A DNA stretch of 39,184 bases, from positions 1 to 39,184 of the forward strand of contig CACFTO010000007.1 in the NCBI GenBank assembly GCA_902569245.1, given 5' to 3'. A program made the position numbers and the translations under genes. The DNA is from an uncultured Pelagibacteraceae bacterium. Lineage in GTDB: Bacteria > Pseudomonadota > Alphaproteobacteria > Pelagibacterales > Pelagibacteraceae. Positions within the stretch are counted from its first letter, which is position 1. The number at the start of each line of letters is the position of its first letter. Below the pieces are notes generated by a model, which was given only the letters and a program-made list of their open reading frames with translations, did no database searches and was not told where the DNA came from. Positions 28,778 through 36,220 of this stretch are shown here, in pieces.

Positions 28778-29818
28778 TCAAAATATCTTGGAAAAATTTT
28801 TTCTTTCTCTATTTTTCCATTCACCTTTATGATAGGCATCACTTGCTATTAAGGGTAGCACACTTGTTGCTTCTGCAAAAACCATTTGCTCCTTTGTAAT
28901 ATCTACTTTGCCCCATGAGCTTGCCTCTTTCAATGTTGAGCTACTGCACGCTCCATCTCTGGAATCAGCGACTGTTATTTGAATAGCATATTTGTGCATA
29001 TCTACATCTTTACCTAAAAGTTCAGCACATATAACAGTATCTTGAATAAAATTTTTCGGCACACCTCCTCCAATCATAAAAAGACCTGATCCTTTAGATT
29101 TAATTTTAATTTCAGTTAATTCTCTAAACTCTCGGATTGAGTCGATTGTGATGTGATTTTTTGGATTTCTTTCTTGATGCATTACAAGCCCAAATCCTGC
29201 GCTTGAATCAGTAAACGCTGGACAGAAAATTGGAACGTCGTTGTCATAGGCAACCTCTATCAATGAATCTTTCTTCTTTGCCTTCGTTTTAAGATATTTA
29301 CCAATCTCTTTTATAAACTCTCTTGATGTATAACTTTTGGGCTCTAATTGATCTGCAATTTCTCCAATAGTTTTATCGCACATCTGAAGCTCTTCTTCAT
29401 CAATGTAAGTATCATATATTCTATCAACGTAGTTATTTCTTAACTCTGTATCATCTTGATATTGGGATCCCTGATAATGTTTAAAGCCAAGTGCTTCAAA
29501 GAAATCCATATCAATAATTGAAGCCCCAGTTGCTACTATTGCATCTACCATATTATATTTAACTAAATCTCTATAAATATGCATACATCCTGCAGCAGAT
29601 GTCGATCCTGCGAGTGTTAAAAATATTGTACAATCTTTATCTTTTATCATCTCATTATAAATATTTGCAGCATTTGCAGTCTCTCTTGAAACGAAAGACA
29701 TTTTTTCCATTGAAGAAACTATTTTTCTAGCATCGAAAGAAGTTATATCAATATGCTCTACTTCTTTACTAAGTAAATCACTTTTTCTATTATTTGATTG
29801 ATTTTTATTATCTGACAT
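28778..29818 (-). CDS. Deoxyhypusine-synthase-like protein, probable homospermidine/spermidine-type synthase
   Basis: NAD-dependent aminobutyl-transfer enzyme of the deoxyhypusine synthase family (346 residues). The NAD site is suggested by TLAGSTSAAG and VATGASIIDMD. The Lys that forms the imine intermediate is Lys255 in GGGVPKNF, aligned with Lys329 of the human enzyme (GGGVVKHH). Other conserved parts are P-A-F-T-D-S-S-A-G-F-G and A-S-S-W-G-K. Bacteria lack eIF5A, the substrate of true deoxyhypusine synthase. Bacterial members are thought to move the aminobutyl group to a polyamine, for example giving homospermidine from putrescine or spermidine. Coupling to a diamine-forming decarboxylase (one-base overlap) and aguAB fits this. 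Exact product unknown. Confidence 0.85.
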   Translation of the reverse strand: MSDNKNQSNNRKSDLLSKEVEHIDITSFDARKIVSSMEKMSFVSRETANAANIYNEMIKDKDCTIFLTLAGSTSAAGCMHIYRDLVKYNMVDAIVATGASIIDMDFFEALGFKHYQGSQYQDDTELRNNYVDRIYDTYIDEEELQMCDKTIGEIADQLEPKSYTSREFIKEIGKYLKTKAKKKDSLIEVAYDNDVPIFCPAFTDSSAGFGLVMHQERNPKNHITIDSIREFRELTEIKIKSKGSGLFMIGGGVPKNFIQDTVICAELLGKDVDMHKYAIQITVADSRDGACSSSTLKEASSWGKVDITKEQMVFAEATSVLPLIASDAYHKGEWKNRERKNFSKIF

Positions 29819-30996
29819 TAAGCAACAAGAAACTCTTTATTTGCTTCTTTGTCATACATCGTCATGATTGGTCTATCTTCAACTTCATAAATTTCGTCAG
29901 AGTAAAATCCATTAAAATTAGTTCTAAAAGTTAATCCATATGCTCCAAGCTGTCCTAATTCTATATAATCATTTTCTTTTATATTATTTGGTAAAATAAA
30001 AGGACCTTTCATATAATCCATGCTATCACAAGTTGGGCCATAGAAATCGAAAGATGTTAATTTTTTGGAGATTACTCTTCCATCAGTTATCATTTTTGAT
30101 GGGTAAACAATATTGGGAACACCTGCGTCAAACAAAGTACCATATGTTCCATCATTTATATAAAGTTTTTGTTTTTTTCTTAAATCAATTCTTACAATTG
30201 TTGAGCCACTTTCTGCAACAATCGCTCTTCCAGGTTCACATATAATTTTTGGAAGCTTATCCAATTTTAAATTACTTAAACCTTTTTTTATTTCATTAAA
30301 GTAAGCATCTAAAGATTGAGGAATAAGATCAGGGTAAATAGTAGGAAAGCCTCCACCCACATTAATTACATCAGGTATAATTTTAGTTTTTTTAATTATA
30401 TTACTGATTTCAAATATCCCTTTAGAATAAGATATTGGATGCATACATTGTGAACCAACATGGAAACTAAGTCCAATTTTTCTAGAATACTGTTTTGTTA
30501 ATCTCAGTAGTCCAGCTGCTTCATTATTGATAGCTCCAAATTTTTTTGATAAATCAATCTCTGCATGTTCATTAGACACAGAAACTCTAACAAATAATTC
30601 TAAGTCTTTTGCGTAATTTGTACTTTCTAAAATTTTTATTAATTCATCTTTAGTATCCAAAGAAAAGGCCTTAACATTATATTTAAAATATGCCTCTTGA
30701 ATGCTTTCTCTACTTTTGACCGTATGCATATAAGAACAGTTCGCATCAGAACTTATTTTTCTTATGGCCTCTATTTCTTTTATAGATGCTACATCAAAAC
30801 GATTAATGCCACTTTCAACAATAGTTTTGAGAACTACTGGATGAGGGTTGGTTTTTAAAGCATAAAGTATTTTTCCAGGGAAGTTTTTTTGAAAGTATTT
30901 AGAAGCCAATTTAATAGGCTCTTTTCTAATACAATAAACAGGTCCTGTCGGTCTCAGTTGATTAACTAATTCTTCAACTGACTTAAATTTTTGCAT
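29818..30996 (-). CDS. PLP-dependent ornithine/lysine/arginine-type decarboxylase (fold III)
   Basis: Alanine-racemase-fold decarboxylase of 392 residues, the eukaryotic ODC-like family and not the large E. coli SpeC fold. PLP Lys48 is in YALKTNPHP, the glycine-rich phosphate loop in NVGGGFP, and EPGRAIVAES is present. The C-terminal GPTCDSMDYM has Cys323 followed by Asp, which fits binding of the distal amino group of ornithine (lysine possible). A strong Shine-Dalgarno AGAGGTG is five bases before the ATG. It is first in the operon and preceded by a structured leader. Ornithine to putrescine is the favoured reaction, but aguAB downstream needs agmatine, and no arginine decarboxylase is in view, so arginine activity should be kept in mind. 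Confidence 0.88.
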   Translation of the reverse strand: MQKFKSVEELVNQLRPTGPVYCIRKEPIKLASKYFQKNFPGKILYALKTNPHPVVLKTIVESGINRFDVASIKEIEAIRKISSDANCSYMHTVKSRESIQEAYFKYNVKAFSLDTKDELIKILESTNYAKDLELFVRVSVSNEHAEIDLSKKFGAINNEAAGLLRLTKQYSRKIGLSFHVGSQCMHPISYSKGIFEISNIIKKTKIIPDVINVGGGFPTIYPDLIPQSLDAYFNEIKKGLSNLKLDKLPKIICEPGRAIVAESGSTIVRIDLRKKQKLYINDGTYGTLFDAGVPNIVYPSKMITDGRVISKKLTSFDFYGPTCDSMDYMKGPFILPNNIKENDYIELGQLGAYGLTFRTNFNGFYSDEIYEVEDRPIMTMYDKEANKEFLVA

Positions 30997-31064
30997 ACTT
31001 GCACCTCTAAAAAAAATTTACAAAAAAAACCTGCATAACACCTATGCAAGTTTCATAAATGCAG
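30997..31064 (-). promoter_or_regulatory. Structured leader of the polyamine operon (hairpin plus U-tract, possible pseudoknot)
   Basis: On the minus strand, CTTGCATA (31050-31043) and TATGCAGG (31037-31030) form an 8-bp stem (one G-U pair) with a 5-base loop, followed by eight U (31029-31022). This resembles an intrinsic terminator. Alternatively, ACTTGCAT (31051-31044) can pair with GTGCAAGT (31004-30997), which covers the end of the Shine-Dalgarno sequence and the spacer before the ATG, while CTGCAT (31064-31059) pairs with ATGCAG (31036-31031). The last two pairings together make an H-type pseudoknot. Pairings are seen in the sequence; function and ligand are inferred. A speF-type alphaproteobacterial leader is a possible relative. 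Confidence 0.45.
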
Positions 31065-31070
31065 CATTTA
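31056..31070. repeat. 15-bp palindrome between the polyamine operon and regA
   Basis: TAAATGC-A-GCATTTA is a perfect dyad with a one-base centre in the 144-base divergent region. It could be a dimeric regulator's operator for either gene. Its right-hand arm on the minus strand also supplies CTGCAT of the leader pairing, so it may simply be part of the RNA structure. Confidence 0.4.
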
Positions 31071-31106
31071 GGGGAAATATTTAATAATGTAAAGTAAATA
31101 ATGCTA

Positions 31107-31136
31107 TTGAAATAATAAAATTTACTTCCATATATG
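31107..31136 (+). promoter_or_regulatory. Candidate promoter for regA
   Basis: TTGAAA (31107-31112) and TATATG (31131-31136) are 18 bases apart. The -10-like element ends four bases before the regA ATG, so transcription would start at or beside the start codon. Tentative in such AT-rich sequence. Confidence 0.3.
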
Positions 31137-31140
31137 AGCT

Positions 31141-31704
31141 ATGATTAATCAACCAACACTCCAAAAACTAAGTGATTTTGAAGATAAATCGCTTTTAATA
31201 GTAGACGATGACAATCCATTTAGACAAAGATTAGCTAGAGCTATGGAAAAAAAAGGTTTTACAGTTACACAAGCTGAGAGTGTAAAGGTTGGCATTGAGA
31301 CAGTAAAATTACAAAGCCCAGCATTTGCTGTTGTAGATCTTAGATTGAATGATGGAAACGGATTAGAGGTAGTTAAAGAAATTCAAAAGGGTAACATTAA
31401 AAGTAGAATCATTATGTTAACTGGATATGGTAATATTCCAACGGCAGTTGCTGCAATTAAAGAGGGAGCAATTGATTATATTGCTAAACCAGCAGATGCA
31501 GATGATGTTGAAAAAGCACTTTTAGCTGATCCAAATCAAAAACCTGCCCCCCCTGAAAATCCAATGTCCGCAGATAGAGTAAAATGGGAACACATCCATA
31601 GAGTTTTCGAGTTATGTAATAGAAATGTCTCTGAAACTGCAAGAAGACTAAAAATGCATAGAAGAACTCTTCAGAGAATATTATCTAAAAGATCTCCTAG
31701 ATAG
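31141..31704 (+). CDS. regA: Response regulator RegA/PrrA/ActR
   Basis: Global redox response regulator of 187 residues. The receiver domain (about 15-125) has the acidic pair V-D-D-D near 21-24, phospho-acceptor Asp66, Thr94 and Lys116. A proline-rich linker (KPAPPENP) follows, then a Fis-type helix-turn-helix (about 161-182, RNVSETARRLKMHRRTLQRI) that is nearly invariant in RegA proteins. The N-terminal F-x-D-K-S-L-L-I-V-D-D-D also fits. The RegB sensor kinase is not in the window. In other alphaproteobacteria RegA controls respiration, carbon and nitrogen metabolism. It is divergent from the polyamine operon and ends one base before the convergent ABC gene. Confidence 0.94.
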   Translation: MINQPTLQKLSDFEDKSLLIVDDDNPFRQRLARAMEKKGFTVTQAESVKVGIETVKLQSPAFAVVDLRLNDGNGLEVVKEIQKGNIKSRIIMLTGYGNIPTAVAAIKEGAIDYIAKPADADDVEKALLADPNQKPAPPENPMSADRVKWEHIHRVFELCNRNVSETARRLKMHRRTLQRILSKRSPR

Positions 31705-31705
31705 C

Positions 31706-32635
31706 TTAATTTTTTGTAAGTCTTAAAAATACATCCTCAAGATCTCCATCATCAGTTGAAATATCTTGTATTTTTATATTTTGTTTTTTTATTTCTGTGA
31801 TTATCGAGTCGATGCTTAGTTTACTCTTCTCATAGGATAAAACTAATCTTTTTCCATCATTTGATATAACTTTTAATGATTCAAAAATGTTATCTTGAAT
31901 ATTAGTTTTTTTATCTGTGGTGACATATACTATTTTTGTTTGAATTCTTTCCAATAGATTTTTTGTTGTATCCAAAGCTACTAATTTTCCTCCACTTAGA
32001 ATACCAATCCTATCACACATTTTTTCTGCCTCCTCAAGGTAATGAGTTGTTAATATTGTTGTTACCCCTTGCTTGTTCAAAGATTTCACATTTTCCCACA
32101 ATGTATTTCTAAGCTCCACATCAACTCCTGCTGTAGGCTCATCTAAAATTATAATTGGAGGTTGGTGCACCATCGCTTTTGCTACAAGCAATCTTCTCTT
32201 CATGCCACCTGATAAAGCTCTAGCATAACTATCAGCTTGTTCCTCTAATGATACCAACTTCAATATGGTATCTGTAATTCTATCTTTTTCTTTAATTCCA
32301 TATAGTCCTGCTTGAAGCTCTAAGAGTTTTCTTGGACTAAAAAATGGATCAAAGTTTACTTCTTGTGGAACAATCCCAATAGAGGCTCTAACTTGTCTAG
32401 GATTTTTATCTAAGTTAAACCCCCAAACATTTACTTCACCACCAGTTTTTACAACTGACCCACCTAATATGTTTATAAATGTACTTTTACCAGCCCCATT
32501 TGGTCCTAACAGACCGAAAATTTCACCTTCTTTCACTTCTAAGTTTAAATTATTAAGCGCATGTGTCTGTTTAGAACCATTTTTTGAATAAACTTTATTC
32601 AAGTTTTTAACAGTTAAGACGTTTTTTTTATTCAT
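31706..32635 (-). CDS. ABC transporter ATP-binding protein (ABC-2/CcmA type)
   Basis: Nucleotide-binding subunit of 309 residues. Walker A is GPNGAGKST (44-52), the signature is ALSGGMKRRL, Walker B is IIILDEPTAGVD, and the switch His is in TTHYLEEAEKMCDR. The E-E-A-E-x-M-C-D-R and C-terminal E-D-V-F-L-x-L-T segments fit drug- or polysaccharide-type ABC-2 exporters (YadG-like). No permease gene is next to it: regA converges downstream and polA diverges upstream. The partner must be elsewhere, and the substrate is unknown. Confidence 0.9.
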   Translation of the reverse strand: MNKKNVLTVKNLNKVYSKNGSKQTHALNNLNLEVKEGEIFGLLGPNGAGKSTFINILGGSVVKTGGEVNVWGFNLDKNPRQVRASIGIVPQEVNFDPFFSPRKLLELQAGLYGIKEKDRITDTILKLVSLEEQADSYARALSGGMKRRLLVAKAMVHQPPIIILDEPTAGVDVELRNTLWENVKSLNKQGVTTILTTHYLEEAEKMCDRIGILSGGKLVALDTTKNLLERIQTKIVYVTTDKKTNIQDNIFESLKVISNDGKRLVLSYEKSKLSIDSIITEIKKQNIKIQDISTDDGDLEDVFLRLTKN

Positions 32636-32673
32636 ATGAGGGCATACATTTATTACATTTATAAAAATTAAGA

Positions 32674-32679
32674 TATCAT
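32674..32679 (+). promoter_or_regulatory. Candidate -10 element of polA (leaderless)
   Basis: TATCAT lies six bases before the polA ATG in the 50-base divergent gap. No convincing -35 is seen and no Shine-Dalgarno sequence is present. If real, the first transcribed base would be the A of the ATG. Confidence 0.25.
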
Positions 32680-32685
32680 TACATT

Positions 32686-35460
32686 ATGGAGAAAATTAAA
32701 AAAAGTGACCATTTTTACTTAATAGATGGTTCGGGATACATTTTTAGAGCATATTATGCCCTTCCTCCTTTAACTAGAAAAAGTGATGGATTGCCAGTTG
32801 GCGCTGTAAGCGGTTTTTGTAATATGCTTTTTAAGTTATTAGAAGACTCTAAATCAGAAGATAATTTAGAAAAACCAACACACTTTGCTGTAATATTTGA
32901 TTCAGCAAGAAAAAATTTTAGAAATGAAATTTATTCAGAATATAAAGGAAATAGATCCGATGCACCTGACGATCTAATCCCTCAATTCGAATACATCAGG
33001 CAATCTGTAAAAGCATTTAATTTACCTTCAATTGAATTAATTAATTATGAGGCAGATGATTTAATTGCAACTTATGTAGAAAAAATTTTAGACTTAGGTG
33101 CAAAAGTAACAATTGTTTCTTCTGACAAAGATTTAATGCAGCTTTATAAAAAAGGAGTGCGAATTTATGATCCAATGAAGAATAAATTTATAAATCAAGA
33201 CGATGTACATAATAAATTTGGAGTTACTCCTGAAAAAGTAATAGATGTTCAATCTTTAGCTGGTGATAGTACAGATAACGTACCTGGCGTACCTGGTATA
33301 GGAGTTAAAACTGCTGCTGAATTAATAAATCAATATGGAACTTTAGAAAATTTATTAAAAAATGCATCAAAAATAAAACAAAATAAAAGAAGAGAAACTT
33401 TAATAAATAACAAGGACGACGCAATTATTAGTAAAAAACTAGTTACATTAAAAAAAGATGTGCCTATAAAAAATAAAATTGAGGAATTCATATTGAAAAG
33501 TGTTGATCAAGGCAAGCTTTATGCTTTTCTGCGAGAAATGGAATTTAATAGGCTATTGAGTTCTGCTATCTCAAAGTATGGGGGCACAAATAATCCAGAA
33601 ACTAAAGATATTGGAAAAAATTTAGAAATAACATCAGAAATTAAAAAAAAAAATTATCAATTAATTAAAAATGTGAAGGAAATTGAAGATTGGATGAAAC
33701 AATCTGAGGAAATAGGTGAATTTGCAATAGATACTGAAACAACCTCATTAGACCCTCACACAGCAAATTTAGTGGGTATTTCAATTTCTAACAGAATTGG
33801 AAAAGCATGTTATATTCCATTAAATCATGTTAGTGGAAATAATCTTAACGAAAAAAAGGTCTTAAGTGTTTTAAAGAATTACTTAGAGGATGAGAGTATT
33901 AAAAAAGTAGGACAAAATATTAAGTTTGATTTCATTGTCTTTTACCACCGTGGAATAACTTTAAATTCCATGGAAGATACTATGCTTATGTCGTATACAC
34001 TAGATGCTGGTAAAAATAGGCATAATATGGATACTCTTTCAGAGATCCATTTAGGTCATAAAACTATTAAATTTAAAGATTTAGTTGGAACGGGAAAAAA
34101 ACAACTAAATTTTTCAGAAGTTAATATATCTGAGGCTAAAGATTATGCGGCTGAAGATGCGGATATTACATTTAGATTGTACAAAATTTTTTTAAAATCA
34201 TTAAAAGCAGAAAAGTTATTGAATATTTATGAGTTATTTGAAAAACCACTTATTAAAATACTAGCAGAGATGGAGATAAAAGGTATTAAACTTGACAAAT
34301 CTTCGCTCAACAAACTGTCTTCAAAATTTTCAACTAAAATCGAAAAATTAGAAAAATCTATTTTTAAGATTTCAAAGAAAACATTTAACATTGGATCAAC
34401 TAAGCAACTTGGTGAAATAATGTATAACGATTTAAAAATAGCAGCTTTAAAGAAAACAAAAAAAGGAAGTTTTGCTACTAGTGCATCAGTTTTAGAAGAC
34501 CTAGCTTTTAAAGGTTATGAATTTCCAAAACTCATCTTGGAATGGAGGCAAATTAGCAAACTTAAAAATACTTACTCAGATACATTGCCAGAGCATATAA
34601 ATCAAAATACTAAAAGAGTTCATACATCTTTTTTGTTAGCAGCTACTACAACAGGTAGACTTGCTTCTAGTGACCCAAATTTACAAAATATCCCAATAAA
34701 ATCAGAAGATGGTAAGGATATAAGAAAAGCTTTTGTTTCTGAAAAAAACAACAAATTAATTTCAGCAGACTATAACCAAGTAGAGATGAGAATTTTAGCT
34801 GATCTAGCAGATGTAAAACAGCTAAAAAAGGCATTTTTAAATAATGAAGATATTCATACTTTGACAGCTAGTCAGGTTTTTGGAAAAGAAATAAATAAAA
34901 TCGATTCAGAAACAAGAAGAAAAGCTAAAGCAATCAACTTTGGAATAATTTATGGTATTTCACAGTATGGTTTAGCGAAACAAATCAATGTTTCCAATAA
35001 TGAAGCAGAAGAATTTTTAAATTCCTATTTTAAAAAATTTCCAGAAATTAAAGATTATATGAAAACAACTGTAAATTTTTGTAGAAAAAGTGGCTATGTA
35101 AGTAATATATTTGGAAGAAAAACCCATCTCACTGGAATTAATGATAAGAATTTTAATGTAAGGAATTTTCAGGAGAGAGCAGCGATAAATGCTCCAATTC
35201 AAGGTTCAGCATCAGAGATAATGAGATTAGCAATGATAAGGATAAATAAAGAAATCTCGAATAATAAAAATAATAGTCTAAAAATGTTGTTACAAATACA
35301 TGATGAATTAATTTTTGAAGAAAGCTTAAAGGAAACAAAAAAAAGTACTAAATTAATAAAGGATTTGATGTTGAGTGTTAAAAATAGTGAACTTCACTCA
35401 TTTTCAATACCTCTTTTAGTCGATGTGAATATTGGAGAAAATTGGGGCGAACTTCATTGA
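32686..35460 (+). CDS. polA: DNA polymerase I
   Basis: Repair and Okazaki-fragment polymerase of 924 residues with all three domains. The 5' nuclease is about residues 1-300, with YEADDLIAT, SSDKDLMQL and the helix-hairpin-helix VPGVPGIGVKTA. The 3'-5' exonuclease follows (about 325-520), with Exo I Asp349/Glu351 in AIDTET and Exo III Asp493 in YAAEDAD, so proofreading residues are intact. The polymerase has motif A around Asp695 in SADYNQVEMR, motif B R-R-K-A-K-A-I-N-F-G-I-I-Y-G and motif C HDE at 872-874. It is divergent from the ABC gene; chvI follows after 50 bases. Confidence 0.97.
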   Translation: MEKIKKSDHFYLIDGSGYIFRAYYALPPLTRKSDGLPVGAVSGFCNMLFKLLEDSKSEDNLEKPTHFAVIFDSARKNFRNEIYSEYKGNRSDAPDDLIPQFEYIRQSVKAFNLPSIELINYEADDLIATYVEKILDLGAKVTIVSSDKDLMQLYKKGVRIYDPMKNKFINQDDVHNKFGVTPEKVIDVQSLAGDSTDNVPGVPGIGVKTAAELINQYGTLENLLKNASKIKQNKRRETLINNKDDAIISKKLVTLKKDVPIKNKIEEFILKSVDQGKLYAFLREMEFNRLLSSAISKYGGTNNPETKDIGKNLEITSEIKKKNYQLIKNVKEIEDWMKQSEEIGEFAIDTETTSLDPHTANLVGISISNRIGKACYIPLNHVSGNNLNEKKVLSVLKNYLEDESIKKVGQNIKFDFIVFYHRGITLNSMEDTMLMSYTLDAGKNRHNMDTLSEIHLGHKTIKFKDLVGTGKKQLNFSEVNISEAKDYAAEDADITFRLYKIFLKSLKAEKLLNIYELFEKPLIKILAEMEIKGIKLDKSSLNKLSSKFSTKIEKLEKSIFKISKKTFNIGSTKQLGEIMYNDLKIAALKKTKKGSFATSASVLEDLAFKGYEFPKLILEWRQISKLKNTYSDTLPEHINQNTKRVHTSFLLAATTTGRLASSDPNLQNIPIKSEDGKDIRKAFVSEKNNKLISADYNQVEMRILADLADVKQLKKAFLNNEDIHTLTASQVFGKEINKIDSETRRKAKAINFGIIYGISQYGLAKQINVSNNEAEEFLNSYFKKFPEIKDYMKTTVNFCRKSGYVSNIFGRKTHLTGINDKNFNVRNFQERAAINAPIQGSASEIMRLAMIRINKEISNNKNNSLKMLLQIHDELIFEESLKETKKSTKLIKDLMLSVKNSELHSFSIPLLVDVNIGENWGELH

Positions 35461-35470
35461 AAACAAACAA

Positions 35471-35499
35471 TTGCCCTAATCTGAACAATTTAGTATTTT
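35471..35499 (+). promoter_or_regulatory. Candidate promoter for chvI-chvG
   Basis: TTGCCC (35471-35476) and TATTTT (35494-35499) are 17 bases apart in the 50-base gap after polA. Transcription would begin near 35506, about five bases before the chvI ATG. No Shine-Dalgarno sequence is seen. Confidence 0.4.
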
Positions 35500-35510
35500 T
35501 ATTCTAATTT

Positions 35511-36215
35511 ATGTCACAAACAATTGCGTTAGTAGATGATGATCGAAATCTATTAACATCTGTTCAGATGGCTTTAGAAAAGGAAGGTTTTAAAGTTCAA
35601 ACTTATATTGATGGTGAAAATGCTCTTGTTGGATTATCGAGAACACCACCTGATCTTGCGGTGATTGATATTAAAATGCCAAGAATGGATGGTGAAGAAC
35701 TTCTAAGAAAACTTAGAAAAAAAACTTCTATGCCAGTTATTTTTTTAACTTCTAAAGATGAAGTAACCGACGAGGTTAGTGGTTTAAAACTCGGTGCAGA
35801 TGACTTTATTGGTAAAACTGGAGGATTTTCAACCAAAGTTTTAGTTGAAAGAATTAAAGTACAATTAAGAAAAAAAGATAACGATATTAATATCGAAGAA
35901 AATAAAAATGTAATTTCTCATGGTAAGTTAAAATTAGATCCTTCCCAACTTGAATGTGAGTGGGGTGGTAAACAATTGCCTGATAAACTGACTACAACAG
36001 AATTTAAAATTGTTGAGGAGTTAGCAAAAAGACCAGGAATGATTAAAGAGAGAGCCTTGCTGATGGATGTAGCTTATAGAGAAGACTCAGATATAGAAGA
36101 TAGGACTATTGATAGTCATGTTAAAAGAATAAGAAAAAAATTTAAAAAGGTAGATAATGATTTTTCAGCAATTGAAACAAGATATGGAAGTGGATATAGA
36201 TGGAATGTTAAATAA
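35511..36215 (+). CDS. chvI: Response regulator ChvI (OmpR/PhoB family)
   Basis: Response regulator of 234 residues: receiver domain (1-120) with the acidic V-D-D-D near 8-11, phospho-acceptor Asp53 and Lys102, then a winged-helix DNA-binding domain (about 135-234) ending R-T-I-D-S-H-V-K-R-I-R-K-K-F and R-Y-G-S-G-Y-R-W. The A-L-V-D-D-D-R-N-L-L-T-S-V start and the K-T-S-M-P-V-I-F-L-T-S-K-D segment are ChvI-like. An oddity is the loop after Lys102, which reads T-G-G-F-S where most relatives have P-F-S: the conserved Pro is gone and two residues are added. chvG follows after five bases. In relatives the pair answers acid or envelope stress. Confidence 0.93.
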   Translation: MSQTIALVDDDRNLLTSVQMALEKEGFKVQTYIDGENALVGLSRTPPDLAVIDIKMPRMDGEELLRKLRKKTSMPVIFLTSKDEVTDEVSGLKLGADDFIGKTGGFSTKVLVERIKVQLRKKDNDINIEENKNVISHGKLKLDPSQLECEWGGKQLPDKLTTTEFKIVEELAKRPGMIKERALLMDVAYREDSDIEDRTIDSHVKRIRKKFKKVDNDFSAIETRYGSGYRWNVK

Positions 36216-36220
36216 TAATT

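Noticed and set aside
28778..29818. True deoxyhypusine synthase acting on a protein
   Set aside because: No eIF5A homologue is expected in bacteria, and the gene is embedded in a polyamine operon, so a small-molecule role is more likely.
31022..31050. Simple terminator belonging to regA or to another gene on the minus strand
   Set aside because: The hairpin plus U-tract points in the direction of the decarboxylase and lies directly before its Shine-Dalgarno sequence. There is no upstream minus-strand gene to terminate, so it is treated as a leader element.
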